Source: Ch71 sp050945695
Lineage (GTDB): Bacteria > Chloroflexota > Anaerolineae > DRVO01
DNA length: 7,703 nt
Assembly: GCA_050945695.1 (NCBI GenBank)
Contig: JBMNTK010000190.1
Location: 1-7,703 of the forward strand
Direction: 5' to 3'
This document shows positions 1-5,008 of this stretch, piece after piece (positions within the stretch are counted from its first letter, which is position 1; each line of letters starts with the position of its first letter). The position numbers and the translations under genes were made by a program. A model generated the notes under the pieces. That model did not search any database and was not told the origin of the DNA. It worked only from the letters and a program-made list of their open reading frames with translations.

Positions 1-270
1 GCGCACCTCGACGATGGTTGAGGCTTCCTCGGGGGTGCTGTAGCCGGCCCAGCCGTCGCAGAAGACCAGGACGAAGACGTCGGCGCCGTTAGCCAGGGCG
101 GCCATGGTGAGGTAGCCCGCCCCCAGGGCGCCGTCATCGTCGTGGGGAGTGAGGACGGCCACGCGCTCGTTGCCGGGCTCCCAGCCGGGGAAGATCAGGC
201 TGATATCGTTACTCTTGATGCGGCTGCGTAGGTCGTAGTAGCGGAAGTCCCCGGCGGTGACATCAGGCAT
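1..270 (-). CDS. PIG-L/LmbE-family deacetylase (N-terminal 90 residues; cut by window edge)
   Basis: The PIG-L/LmbE family contains zinc-dependent deacetylases of N-acetylglucosamine-type substrates, including MshB and BshB of thiol biosynthesis and GlcNAc-PI deacetylase. The visible part shows a predicted strand (ERVAVLTP, residues 35-42) followed by HDDDGALGAGY at 43-53. This corresponds to the family motif HPDDEALGAG. The zinc ligands His43 and Asp46 and the general base Asp45 are kept, while the usual Pro and Glu of HPDDE are replaced by Asp44 and Gly47. A second hydrophobic strand, ADVFVLVFCDG, follows. The ATG at 270-268 is preceded by GGAGG with a 5-nt gap, which supports this start. 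The gene begins inside the last codons of the homocysteine methyltransferase gene (8-bp overlap), so the two are very probably co-transcribed and translationally coupled. The C-terminal part with the third zinc ligand lies outside the window, and the substrate cannot be told. Confidence 0.85.
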   Translation of the reverse strand, partial: MPDVTAGDFRYYDLRSRIKSNDISLIFPGWEPGNERVAVLTPHDDDGALGAGYLTMAALANGADVFVLVFCDGWAGYSTPEEASTIVEVR

Positions 271-1168
271 GGGTGCCTCCATTTGAGCTGTACGCCTTCG
301 CCACGCGGGCGATGGCGGCGATGTGTTCTGGCGTGCTGCCGCAACAACCCCCGATGACCCGGACCCCGGCGTCCAGGTATCGGATGGAGAAGGATGCCAT
401 TTCCTCTGGGCCCACGTTGAAATGGGTACGGCCGTCTTCGCCCAGCACGGGCACGCCGGCGTTAGGCTTGGCCATGAGGGGAGCTTGAGGGAGGAGCTGG
501 CGCAGTTGGGTGATGGCGGCCAGGGTGTCTTCTAGAGTGTGGCCGCAGTTGGCCCCGATGAGGAGCAAGCCCTCCTGCCAGAGCTCCGCCACTTGCTCGG
601 GGCCGGCGCCCATCATGGTGCGGGCGCGAGGGCCGAAGCTGAAGGTGCAGATCACCGGCAGGGAACAGCCCTGGTGAGCGCCCTGGATGGCGGCCCGCGC
701 TTCTTCGATGTCAATCATCGTCTCCACGATGATCGCGTCCGCTCCCCCCGCCTCGAGGGCCTCAGCCTGTTCGGCGTAGGCGTCCCGGGCCTGGGAGAAG
801 GGCAGGGGCCCCAGTGGCTCCAGTAGTACGCCGGTGGAGCCGACGTCACCGAGCACGAACCGGTCCGGCCCCGCTTCCTGGCGGGCCAGCTGGACGGCGA
901 GCCGGTTGAGCTCGGCCACCTGATCCTCGAGCCCGAAGCGGGAGAGCTTGATGCGGGTGCCACCCAGGGTGTTGGTGAGGATCGCGTCGGCGCCCGCCTG
1001 CACGTAGGCAGCATGGACGGCACGAACGGCCTCGGGCCGATCCCGGTTCCATAGCTCTGGGGGTGTACCGGGCTCGAGGCCGGCCGCATGGAGCATGGTG
1101 CCCATGGCGCCATCGGCGACGAGCACGCGCTCCTTTAGGGCCAGTCCTAACCTGGACTCATCCTGCAT
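263..1168 (-). CDS. Homocysteine S-methyltransferase family protein (single-domain, MetH N-terminal type)
   Basis: A 301-residue protein of the Pfam S-methyl_trans family: a TIM barrel that transfers a methyl group to the zinc-bound thiolate of homocysteine to make methionine. ADGAMGTML at residues 18-26 is the family's N-terminal signature and TNTLGG at 65-70 matches the usual TNTFGA. The three zinc cysteines are present: Cys208 in GANCG, and Cys275 and Cys276 in GGCCGSTPEH. The length fits one barrel only. There is no folate-binding, cobalamin-binding or MTHFR domain, so the methyl donor is not evident: it could be S-methylmethionine, a methylcorrinoid on a separate protein, or something else. 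I chose the ATG at 1168-1166 because GAGG lies 6 nt upstream and the conserved domain begins soon after. The reading frame stays open up to 1351, but that extension is Pro/Arg-rich, matches nothing and contains a likely promoter (1220-1249). It is the first gene of an operon with the downstream PIG-L gene. Confidence 0.9.
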   Translation of the reverse strand: MQDESRLGLALKERVLVADGAMGTMLHAAGLEPGTPPELWNRDRPEAVRAVHAAYVQAGADAILTNTLGGTRIKLSRFGLEDQVAELNRLAVQLARQEAGPDRFVLGDVGSTGVLLEPLGPLPFSQARDAYAEQAEALEAGGADAIIVETMIDIEEARAAIQGAHQGCSLPVICTFSFGPRARTMMGAGPEQVAELWQEGLLLIGANCGHTLEDTLAAITQLRQLLPQAPLMAKPNAGVPVLGEDGRTHFNVGPEEMASFSIRYLDAGVRVIGGCCGSTPEHIAAIARVAKAYSSNGGTHA

Positions 1169-1219
1169 ATGGTGCCTCGGTTGGGTGGATGGCCGCGCCT
1201 GCGAGGGCGGGCGAGGGCA

Positions 1220-1249
1220 AGTGTAGGGGAGGGGCAGGCCGGGGGTCAA
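1220..1249 (-). promoter_or_regulatory. Probable sigma-70 promoter of the homocysteine methyltransferase operon
   Basis: On the minus strand TTGACC (1249-1244) is followed after 18 bp by TACACT (1225-1220). The -35 matches 5 of 6 and the -10 matches 4 of 6 consensus bases. Transcription would start near 1213 and give a leader of about 45 nt before the ATG at 1168. This placement also argues against any protein start upstream of 1168. Confidence 0.5.
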
Positions 1250-1347
1250 GCGGAGGTAAGGCTTGGGCGTCGGGTCCGGCCTGGGGAAGTTCAGACTGGG
1301 AGGGAAGCCACCGCTGCCGAGGGGTAGGAACCCTGTGCATGTTCGTC

Positions 1348-1398
1348 GCAATTCTTAATGTTACACCTATTGACAGGATTCGGGAGCTGGCGTATACT
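1348..1398 (+). promoter_or_regulatory. Strong sigma-70 promoter of the structured RNA gene, with UP-like A/T tract
   Basis: A perfect -35 TTGACA (1370-1375), a 17-bp spacer and the -10 TATACT (1393-1398) make a near-consensus housekeeping promoter. The bases just upstream (about 1348-1369, AATTCTTAATGTTACACC) are markedly A/T-rich in an otherwise GC-rich region, as expected for an UP element that binds the RNA polymerase alpha subunit. Transcription should begin near 1404-1407, just before the first hairpin of the RNA. No start codon with a ribosome binding site follows, so the product is taken to be an RNA. Confidence 0.85.
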
Positions 1399-1729
1399 GC
1401 TTCTACACTGGTGGAAGCGAAAGCTAACACCAGTAGGGAGCCTCAAGCAGTCGAGTAAGCACTACGAGTGGACTGCAGCCGAAAGGCACCGAGGCCGGTA
1501 CGCCGAACCAGGACGGCAACGAAGGAGTGATCCTTCATCGGGGTGAAACCCGAAGCCGAACCGAAGCGGCGGCCCTGAAGCCGAAGGCAAGGGCCAGACC
1601 TAGCGATAGGGATGGCAGTAGCCAAGCGGAACAGGGAACAGCCCAGCGGAATGCCTATGCAGGAAGCAGAGCTGAACCGGCGGAGGAGCTACTCCGAGAG
1701 GAGACAAGTAGGCTGGAGAGAAGCTCGTA

Positions 1730-1762
1730 GGACAGAAAAGCTGGCTGAGGCTCCTGTCTTTT
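1730..1762 (+). other. Alternative 3' hairpin competing with the closing stem of the RNA
   Basis: GGACAG (1730-1735) can pair with CTGTCT (1754-1759), with an inner AGC/GCT pairing, and is followed by a short run TCTTTT. This local hairpin uses the 3' side of the long-range closing stem (1746-1754) as its loop and overlaps it at C1754, so the two folds exclude each other. It could be an early terminator-like structure, a processing site or just an alternative fold. Seen in sequence; its use is inferred. Confidence 0.4.
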
Positions 1763-1771
1763 AAGCGGAAG

Positions 1772-1805
1772 ACGGCCGGGGCTGATGAGTCCCGGCCGTT
1801 TTTTT
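1772..1805 (+). terminator. Strong intrinsic terminator of the structured RNA
   Basis: A 9-bp perfect stem, ACGGCCGGG (1772-1780) with CCCGGCCGT (1791-1799), has a 10-nt loop and is followed at once by seven T residues (1799-1805). It defines the 3' end of the transcript started near 1405. Confidence 0.92.
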
Positions 1806-1820
1806 GGGAGCCCTCACCCG

Positions 1821-2205
1821 CGGCATTCGGCTTAGCCGAGTGCCGGTCCCTCTCCCACACGTGGGAGAGGGGGGAGAGAACCCCTCCCCCGACCAGCGCC
1901 ATTTGGCAGGGCCAAATGGAGGTCTCCCCTAAAAAGGGAGGGGAGCCTGCTCCCCGGGGGCGGACGGGGGCGTCCGCCCCTACACCGTTCGGTGCATCCG
2001 TGGGCGGGCTCATCCCCAGCCGGCCGAAGGGCCGGCTTCGCCTAGGTAGCCGGGGGATTGAGCCCCCGGCGAGAGCCCGCCACCGCGGGCGGGGCTCCGA
2101 GCTGAAGCCCTTCGCACCGCCCCTACCCGCGTCTGCGTATGTGGCGCCTGCCGGGCTGAAGGGTGCTCCGCATCTCCAGCACGCGGTCTCCCCTGACAAG
2201 GGGGG
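1821..2205. repeat. Mosaic of short GC-rich inverted repeats (REP/MITE-like intergenic patchwork)
   Basis: Non-coding stretch packed with imperfect to perfect palindromes, arms given as left/right: 1821-1832/1834-1845; 1848-1858/1861-1871 (CCCTCTCCCAC/GTGGGAGAGGG); 1899-1907/1911-1919 (CCATTTGGC/GCCAAATGG); 1957-1966/1971-1980 (GGGGCGGACG/CGTCCGCCCC); 1983-1987/1990-1994; 2018-2025/2030-2037 (AGCCGGCC/GGCCGGCT); 2049-2056/2063-2070 (GCCGGGGG/CCCCCGGC); 2075-2080/2085-2090; and 2190-2194/2199-2203. The units differ in sequence, so this is not one tandem repeat but several palindromes side by side. The CCCTCTCCC...GGGAGAGGG unit and the GGGGCGGACG...CGTCCGCCCCTAC unit resemble dispersed repeats I associate with many environmental bacterial genomes. 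Copies elsewhere cannot be checked here. No transposase or terminal repeats framing the whole block were seen. Long open frames across it are by-products of high GC. Confidence 0.75.
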
Positions 2206-2252
2206 CAGGTTTTCCTCGGCCACGGTACGAGGTGGCAATGGGCTACTACGGC

Positions 2253-3668
2253 TCAGATTGGCCGCCGGTCGGGAAAGGGGGGATGGGGCCACTCCTCGGG
2301 TTCCTTCAGGTTGGCGAGGGTCTTCTGCACCACCTCCGGCAGGGCGGGGTGAATGTGCATGGCGGTGAAGAACTCCCCGATCTTGCCATGGCCCGCCATG
2401 ACGTTGATGACCTCCTGGATGAGGATGGGAGCATGGGGCCCGATGATGTGGAACCCCAGGATCTCTCGGGTCTCTTCGTCCACCACCGCCTTGGCGAAGG
2501 CGTCCTCTTCTGCCATGGCCTCGCCCTTGGCTACCTCGGCGTAGCGGGCGTAGCCGATGAGGAGCCGGTGGTTCTTGGCCGCTTCGCGCTGGGTTAGCCC
2601 CACCGAGGCGATCTGGGGGTAGGTGAAGACGGCGTAAGGTATGGCGTGGTAGTTCATCTCCAGCTTCTCGTCGTGGAGGCTGTTGCTGCCGGCGATGTAG
2701 CCCTCCTCGTTGGCCACGTGCTTGAACATCGCTTTCCCCACGACGTCGCCCAGAGCCCAGATGTTCTCCTTGGTGGTCTCCATGCGGTTGTTGACCTTGA
2801 TGAAACCGGCCTCGTCCACCTCCACGCCGGTGTTCTCTACCGCCAGCAGGTCACTGTTGGGAACCCGCCCGGCTGCCAAGAGGACGGCATGCCCCTCGAA
2901 CTCGAGCTCGTCGCCCGTGGCTTGGTCAACCGCTATTACCTGAATGCGGCGCCGGTTGGGGCGCACCGCCACCACCCGGGCGCCGGTGTGAACGGCCATG
3001 CGCTGGGAGAGCTTGCGCTTGAGCAGGTCCGACACCTCCGGTTCCTGCTCCATGAGCAGGCGCTCGTCCATCTGCAGGATGGTGACCTTGGTGCCGACGG
3101 CGGCGAAGAAGTGGGCGTATTCGACGGCAATGTACCCGCCGCCGACGATGATCAGGCTCTCCGGCCGCTGCTCGAGGTCGAGGAGGGTTTCGTTGGTCAG
3201 GTAGGGAATCTCGTCCAGGCCGTCAATGGGGGGAATGGCCGGGCGGGCGCCTGCGCCGATGACCACCCGGTCGGCGTGCAGGCGCTGGCCGTTCACCTCG
3301 AGGACGTAGTCGTCCACGAAGCGGCCGACGCCCTCGTAGAAGTCGAGGCCCTCCACGGAGTGCAGTGACCGGCGAATCTCCTCGCGGCTGGGGATGACCA
3401 CCGAGCGCATGCGCTTCATGATGGCGGCGAAGTCCACCCGCAGGATCTCGGAGTACACCCCTAGCCGGGCCGCGTCCTCGATCTCAGCGACGCGGTCGGC
3501 GGGGTAGATGAGCAGCTTGGAGGGGATGCAGCCCACGTTCAGGCAGGTGCCACCCACGGGCCCCTTGTCTACCACGGCTACCTTGAGCCCATGGGACAGG
3601 GCCATGTCGGCGGCTGTCAGCGCGGAACCGGTACCGATGACAAGGTAGTCGTAGTGTTTGGAGTTCAT
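2253..3668 (-). CDS. Class I pyridine nucleotide-disulfide oxidoreductase (dihydrolipoyl dehydrogenase / mycothione reductase-like)
   Basis: A 471-residue FAD enzyme that moves electrons between NAD(P)H and a disulfide substrate through a redox-active cysteine pair. The N-terminal FAD-binding fold reads VIGTGSALTAA at residues 10-20, missing the usual third glycine. GGTCLNVGCIPSK at 39-51 holds the redox disulfide Cys42/Cys47. IGAGARP near 137 is the second FAD contact. VGGGYIAVEYA at 175-185 is the NAD(P) motif, and the cofactor-selecting strand ends in ILQMD, so NADH or NADPH use is unclear. ALGDV near 310 contacts the flavin. The C-terminal dimer domain ends with HPALPE, giving the His440/Glu445 dyad. 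The HPALPEVV ending, KHVANEE and YPQIASVGLT resemble mycothione reductase and distant Lpd paralogues more than pyruvate dehydrogenase E3. No dehydrogenase-complex genes adjoin it. The ATG at 3668-3666 has AAGGA 6 nt upstream. A TTG two codons earlier would sit directly on that site and is less likely. Confidence 0.88.
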   Translation of the reverse strand: MNSKHYDYLVIGTGSALTAADMALSHGLKVAVVDKGPVGGTCLNVGCIPSKLLIYPADRVAEIEDAARLGVYSEILRVDFAAIMKRMRSVVIPSREEIRRSLHSVEGLDFYEGVGRFVDDYVLEVNGQRLHADRVVIGAGARPAIPPIDGLDEIPYLTNETLLDLEQRPESLIIVGGGYIAVEYAHFFAAVGTKVTILQMDERLLMEQEPEVSDLLKRKLSQRMAVHTGARVVAVRPNRRRIQVIAVDQATGDELEFEGHAVLLAAGRVPNSDLLAVENTGVEVDEAGFIKVNNRMETTKENIWALGDVVGKAMFKHVANEEGYIAGSNSLHDEKLEMNYHAIPYAVFTYPQIASVGLTQREAAKNHRLLIGYARYAEVAKGEAMAEEDAFAKAVVDEETREILGFHIIGPHAPILIQEVINVMAGHGKIGEFFTAMHIHPALPEVVQKTLANLKEPEEWPHPPFPDRRPI

Positions 3669-3713
3669 AACCAATCCTTCTAAGGCACGAAGAGGACGAT
3701 AACAGCAGGGGGG

Positions 3714-3742
3714 ATTGTAGCACGAGAAGCGCGAGGGGTCAG
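3714..3742 (-). promoter_or_regulatory. Probable extended -10 promoter of the flavoprotein gene
   Basis: On the minus strand CTGACC (3742-3737) is followed after 17 bp by TACAAT (3719-3714), with TG one base upstream of the -10, an extended -10 element. Start of transcription would be near 3707, giving a leader of about 40 nt. An inverted repeat, GCCGGA (3742-3747) and TCCGGC (3753-3758), sits against the -35 and could be an operator, though this is only a guess. Confidence 0.5.
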
Positions 3743-3830
3743 CCGGAAGGTGTCCGGCACGTATACGAGTATCGTTGGTGGCGGGTCTGAGTGAGGCCCC
3801 GCCGGCAGGGGGCAGTCGCCGTGCAGGAGA

Positions 3831-3866
3831 AAGGGGCAGAGGGTCCGGACGGACCCTCTGCCCCTT
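3831..3866 (-). terminator. Perfect 16-bp hairpin after def, probable terminator
   Basis: Bases 3831-3846 are exactly complementary to 3851-3866, with a GGAC loop. The hairpin lies 29 bp beyond the def stop codon. In the minus-strand RNA it is followed by TTTCTCC, a weak U-tract. It most likely ends def transcripts and separates them from the flavoprotein promoter. The poor U-run makes it atypical, and such a long perfect palindrome could also be a repeat element or a mRNA-stabilising structure. Confidence 0.5.
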
Positions 3867-3895
3867 GTGATCAGTATGGAATTGCCGGGGGCGCC

Positions 3896-4444
3896 TCAGG
3901 CGTCGGTGGATACCGCCGGCTTGGCCTCGCCCTCGGCCAGCTCCTCGAGCTCCTCGTCACCCACGTAATGCAGCGTCCCCTCTTCCACCTTGTCGAGGAA
4001 GAGGATCCCTTCCAAGTGGTCTATCTCGTGCTGGAGGGCGCGCGCCAGGAAGCCCTCGGCCTTGAAGCGAACCTCTCGGCCCTTGAGGTCCGCGCCTTTG
4101 ACCGTCACCTGGGCGGCTCGGCAGACATCGCCGTAGAAGCGAGGTACGGACAAGCAGCCCTCGGGCCCGGTCTGCTCACCCCGGGCCTTGACGATCTCGG
4201 GGTTGACGAGGGCCAGGGTGGTGCCTGCCGAGGCCTCCTCTTCGTGGTCCTCGGGTATCTCGATCACGATGACCCGCTCTGACACGCCGATCTGGGGCGC
4301 TGCCAGCCCGACGCCGTTGGCCTCGCGCAGGGTCTCGAACATATCGGCGACCAGCTCTTCCAGCCGGGTGCCGAACCGGCGCACGGCACGTGCCCGCCGG
4401 CGCAGCACCGGGTCGCCATCAAGGACGATTCGTCTCTTAGCCAT
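3896..4444 (-). CDS. def: Peptide deformylase
   Basis: Removes the formyl group from the N-terminal methionine of new proteins in the cytoplasm. All three family motifs are present in the 182-residue product: GVGLAAPQIG at 44-53 (motif 1), EGCLSVP at 95-101 (motif 2) with metal ligand Cys97, and QHEIDHLEG at 138-146 (motif 3) with ligands His139 and His143 and catalytic Glu140. The start MAKRRIVLDGDPVLRRRA is typical for the family. The length is normal, with an acidic C-terminal tail (EELEELAEGE) after the catalytic domain. The ATG at 4444-4442 has only a weak ribosome binding site (AGG close to the start) and sits 13 nt past an 11-bp hairpin. It follows the DUF1858 gene by 75 nt on the same strand and has no clear promoter of its own, so co-transcription is likely. 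The usual partner fmt is not adjacent. Confidence 0.96.
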   Translation of the reverse strand: MAKRRIVLDGDPVLRRRARAVRRFGTRLEELVADMFETLREANGVGLAAPQIGVSERVIVIEIPEDHEEEASAGTTLALVNPEIVKARGEQTGPEGCLSVPRFYGDVCRAAQVTVKGADLKGREVRFKAEGFLARALQHEIDHLEGILFLDKVEEGTLHYVGDEELEELAEGEAKPAVSTDA

Positions 4445-4457
4445 AGCCTGTTAACTG

Positions 4458-4493
4458 GGCGAGCCCCGACGGTGTCTCTCCGCGGGGCTCGCC
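4458..4493 (-). other. 11-bp hairpin between the DUF1858 gene and def
   Basis: GGCGAGCCCCG (4458-4468) pairs with CGGGGCTCGCC (4483-4493) around a 14-nt loop. In the minus-strand RNA it ends 13 nt before the def ATG and is not followed by a U-run, so it does not look like a full intrinsic terminator. It could lessen read-through into def, protect the upstream mRNA end, or affect def translation. Confidence 0.5.
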
Positions 4494-4519
4494 GCCTCCC
4501 CCTCTGCTGTGTCCGGCCC

Positions 4520-4735
4520 CTACTCCGCCGGCGTTTCCTCGGCCTCTACGGCCGCGTTGAGATCGGTGATCAGGGCGTCAACGTCAATACCGTGAGCCAT
4601 TGCGCCCTGCTCGATATTCTCGAACCGAGCGGCGGCACACCCCAGGCAAAACAGGCCGTGACGGAGGAACACCTCGATCGTCTGCGGGTAGTCCTGGACG
4701 GTCTCGCCGATGGTCATTTCCTTAGTGATGGTCAC
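4520..4735 (-). CDS. DUF1858 small CxxC protein (hybrid-cluster-protein-associated redox disulfide type)
   Basis: A 71-residue cytoplasmic protein with the DUF1858/ScdA_N-like fold. The start ITKEMTIGETVQDYPQTIEV is typical, followed by HGLFCLGC (residues 26-33) and then AAARFENIEQGAMAHGID. The pair Cys30/Cys33 forms the CxxC that gives the family its proposed redox-disulfide role; in other bacteria such proteins often neighbour hybrid-cluster proteins or act in iron-sulfur or nitric-oxide stress. No such partner is seen here. The start is GTG at 4735-4733: GGAGG lies 6 nt upstream. The ATG six codons later has AAGGA only one base away, too close. Its promoter at 4794-4822 is one of the best in the window, and def follows in the same direction. 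Confidence 0.87.
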   Translation of the reverse strand: MTITKEMTIGETVQDYPQTIEVFLRHGLFCLGCAAARFENIEQGAMAHGIDVDALITDLNAAVEAEETPAE

Positions 4736-4793
4736 CTGATGCCTCCAACGGATCCGGATGTACCGTATCCTGATTCACACCTAACGTGCTCAT

Positions 4794-4822
4794 ATTATAC
4801 CACCGAACGTTGATGATGTAAA
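4794..4822 (-). promoter_or_regulatory. Strong extended -10 promoter for the DUF1858-def unit
   Basis: Minus-strand TTTACA (4822-4817), a 17-bp spacer and a perfect TATAAT (4799-4794) with TG one base upstream. Transcription should start near 4787, giving a leader of about 50 nt that contains the self-complementary ATCCGGAT. The strength of this promoter suggests steady expression of the small CxxC protein and deformylase. Confidence 0.8.
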
Positions 4823-4842
4823 CCATGGGGAAGGGAGTTGGC

Positions 4843-4866
4843 CACGGAGGCACAGAGACACGGAGA
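4843..4866. repeat. Three 8-bp tandem units CACRGAGR
   Basis: CACGGAGG (4843-4850), CACAGAGA (4851-4858) and CACGGAGA (4859-4866) lie head to tail, preceded by GGC. Similar CACGGAG/CACAGAG strings occur as dispersed intergenic repeats in many environmental bacterial genomes as far as I recall. Whether this genome holds other copies cannot be checked here. It lies between two divergent promoters. Confidence 0.6.
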
Positions 4867-4949
4867 AGGGGAAAAGCGGGGGCAAGAAGGAGCGTTCCGT
4901 GGTGCCGGGGCATCCCAGTCCTCCGGGAGATCACCGTGAAGGCACTACC

Positions 4950-4979
4950 TTGGCCCTGGCGGCAGGCCGGGGCTAGAAT
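4950..4979 (+). promoter_or_regulatory. Possible promoter of the HAD hydrolase gene
   Basis: TTGGCC (4950-4955) with an 18-bp spacer to TAGAAT (4974-4979). The -10 matches 5 of 6 bases and the -35 matches 4 of 6. Transcription would start near 4986, about 23 nt before the GTG start at 5009. Confidence 0.4.
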
Positions 4980-5008
4980 GCCGCCGATTGGGAGCTGAGG
5001 AGGCTAGG

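Larger units (their letters stand above)
1405..1805 (+). ncRNA. Structured non-coding RNA of about 400 nt, class not recognised
   Basis: The transcript between the promoter at 1370-1398 and the terminator at 1772-1805 folds by eye into a chain of hairpins. They are: 1407-1413/1428-1434 (7 bp, capped by AGC-GAAA-GCT); 1447-1452/1471-1476 (GCAGTC/GACTGC); 1478-1480/1485-1487 (GAAA loop); 1488-1491/1496-1499; 1502-1505/1514-1517; 1521-1526/1531-1536 (GTGA loop); 1538-1542/1549-1553; 1555-1558/1567-1570; 1571-1576/1590-1595 with inner GCC-GAA-GGC; 1599-1602/1607-1610 (GCGA loop); 1613-1616/1621-1624; 1634-1636/1642-1644; and 1681-1685/1692-1696 or alternatively 1692-1695/1700-1703 (GAGA loop). 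A long-range stem GGAGCCTCA (1437-1445) with TGAGGCTCC (1746-1754) closes the body. A further pairing is possible between GAGCT 1669-1673 and AGCTC 1722-1726. Linkers are rich in A and G, as in large folded RNAs. No plausible coding frame with a ribosome binding site runs through it. I see no signature of RNase P RNA, tmRNA, SRP RNA, 6S RNA, T-box or a group II intron domain V. The RNA gene call is strong; its function is unknown. Confidence 0.8.

Noticed and set aside
1169..1351. N-terminal extension of the homocysteine methyltransferase
   Set aside because: The extra 61 residues are Pro/Arg-rich, lie upstream of the well-placed GAGG-ATG start and contain the likely promoter.
1661..1669. AGGAAGCAG resembling the SRP RNA domain IV loop
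   Set aside because: The flanking GGTCAGG strand and the full GGAAGGAAGCAGC context needed for the SRP54 binding site are missing.
1405..1805. RNase P RNA, tmRNA or 6S RNA
   Set aside because: The conserved GAGGAAAGTC and ACAGA-region layout of RNase P, the tRNA-like ends and tag frame of tmRNA, and the single long bulged hairpin of 6S RNA are all absent.
1405..1805. Riboswitch or T-box leader
   Set aside because: No downstream gene on the plus strand follows the terminator until 5009, and T-box (AGGGTGGAACCGCG-like), cobalamin or SAM signature bases were not found.
1405..2252. Group II intron or degraded intron fragment
   Set aside because: The A-rich hairpins recall domain I, but no domain V hairpin with a GAAA loop and AGC triad, no GTGCG 5' end and no reverse transcriptase are seen, and the unit has its own promoter and terminator.
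1600..2292. A 230-codon minus-strand open frame across the RNA 3' part and the palindrome block
   Set aside because: It crosses a promoter-terminator RNA unit and a series of inverted repeats, its translation is low-complexity Pro/Arg/Ser-rich with no domain, and GC-rich DNA easily leaves such frames open.
2646..3368. A 240-codon plus-strand open frame
   Set aside because: It is the antisense shadow of the flavoprotein gene, which shows clear FAD, disulfide and NAD motifs.
4722..4934. A 70-codon minus-strand open frame upstream of the DUF1858 gene
   Set aside because: It crosses the strong promoter at 4794-4822 and the CACRGAGR repeat and has no recognisable domain.
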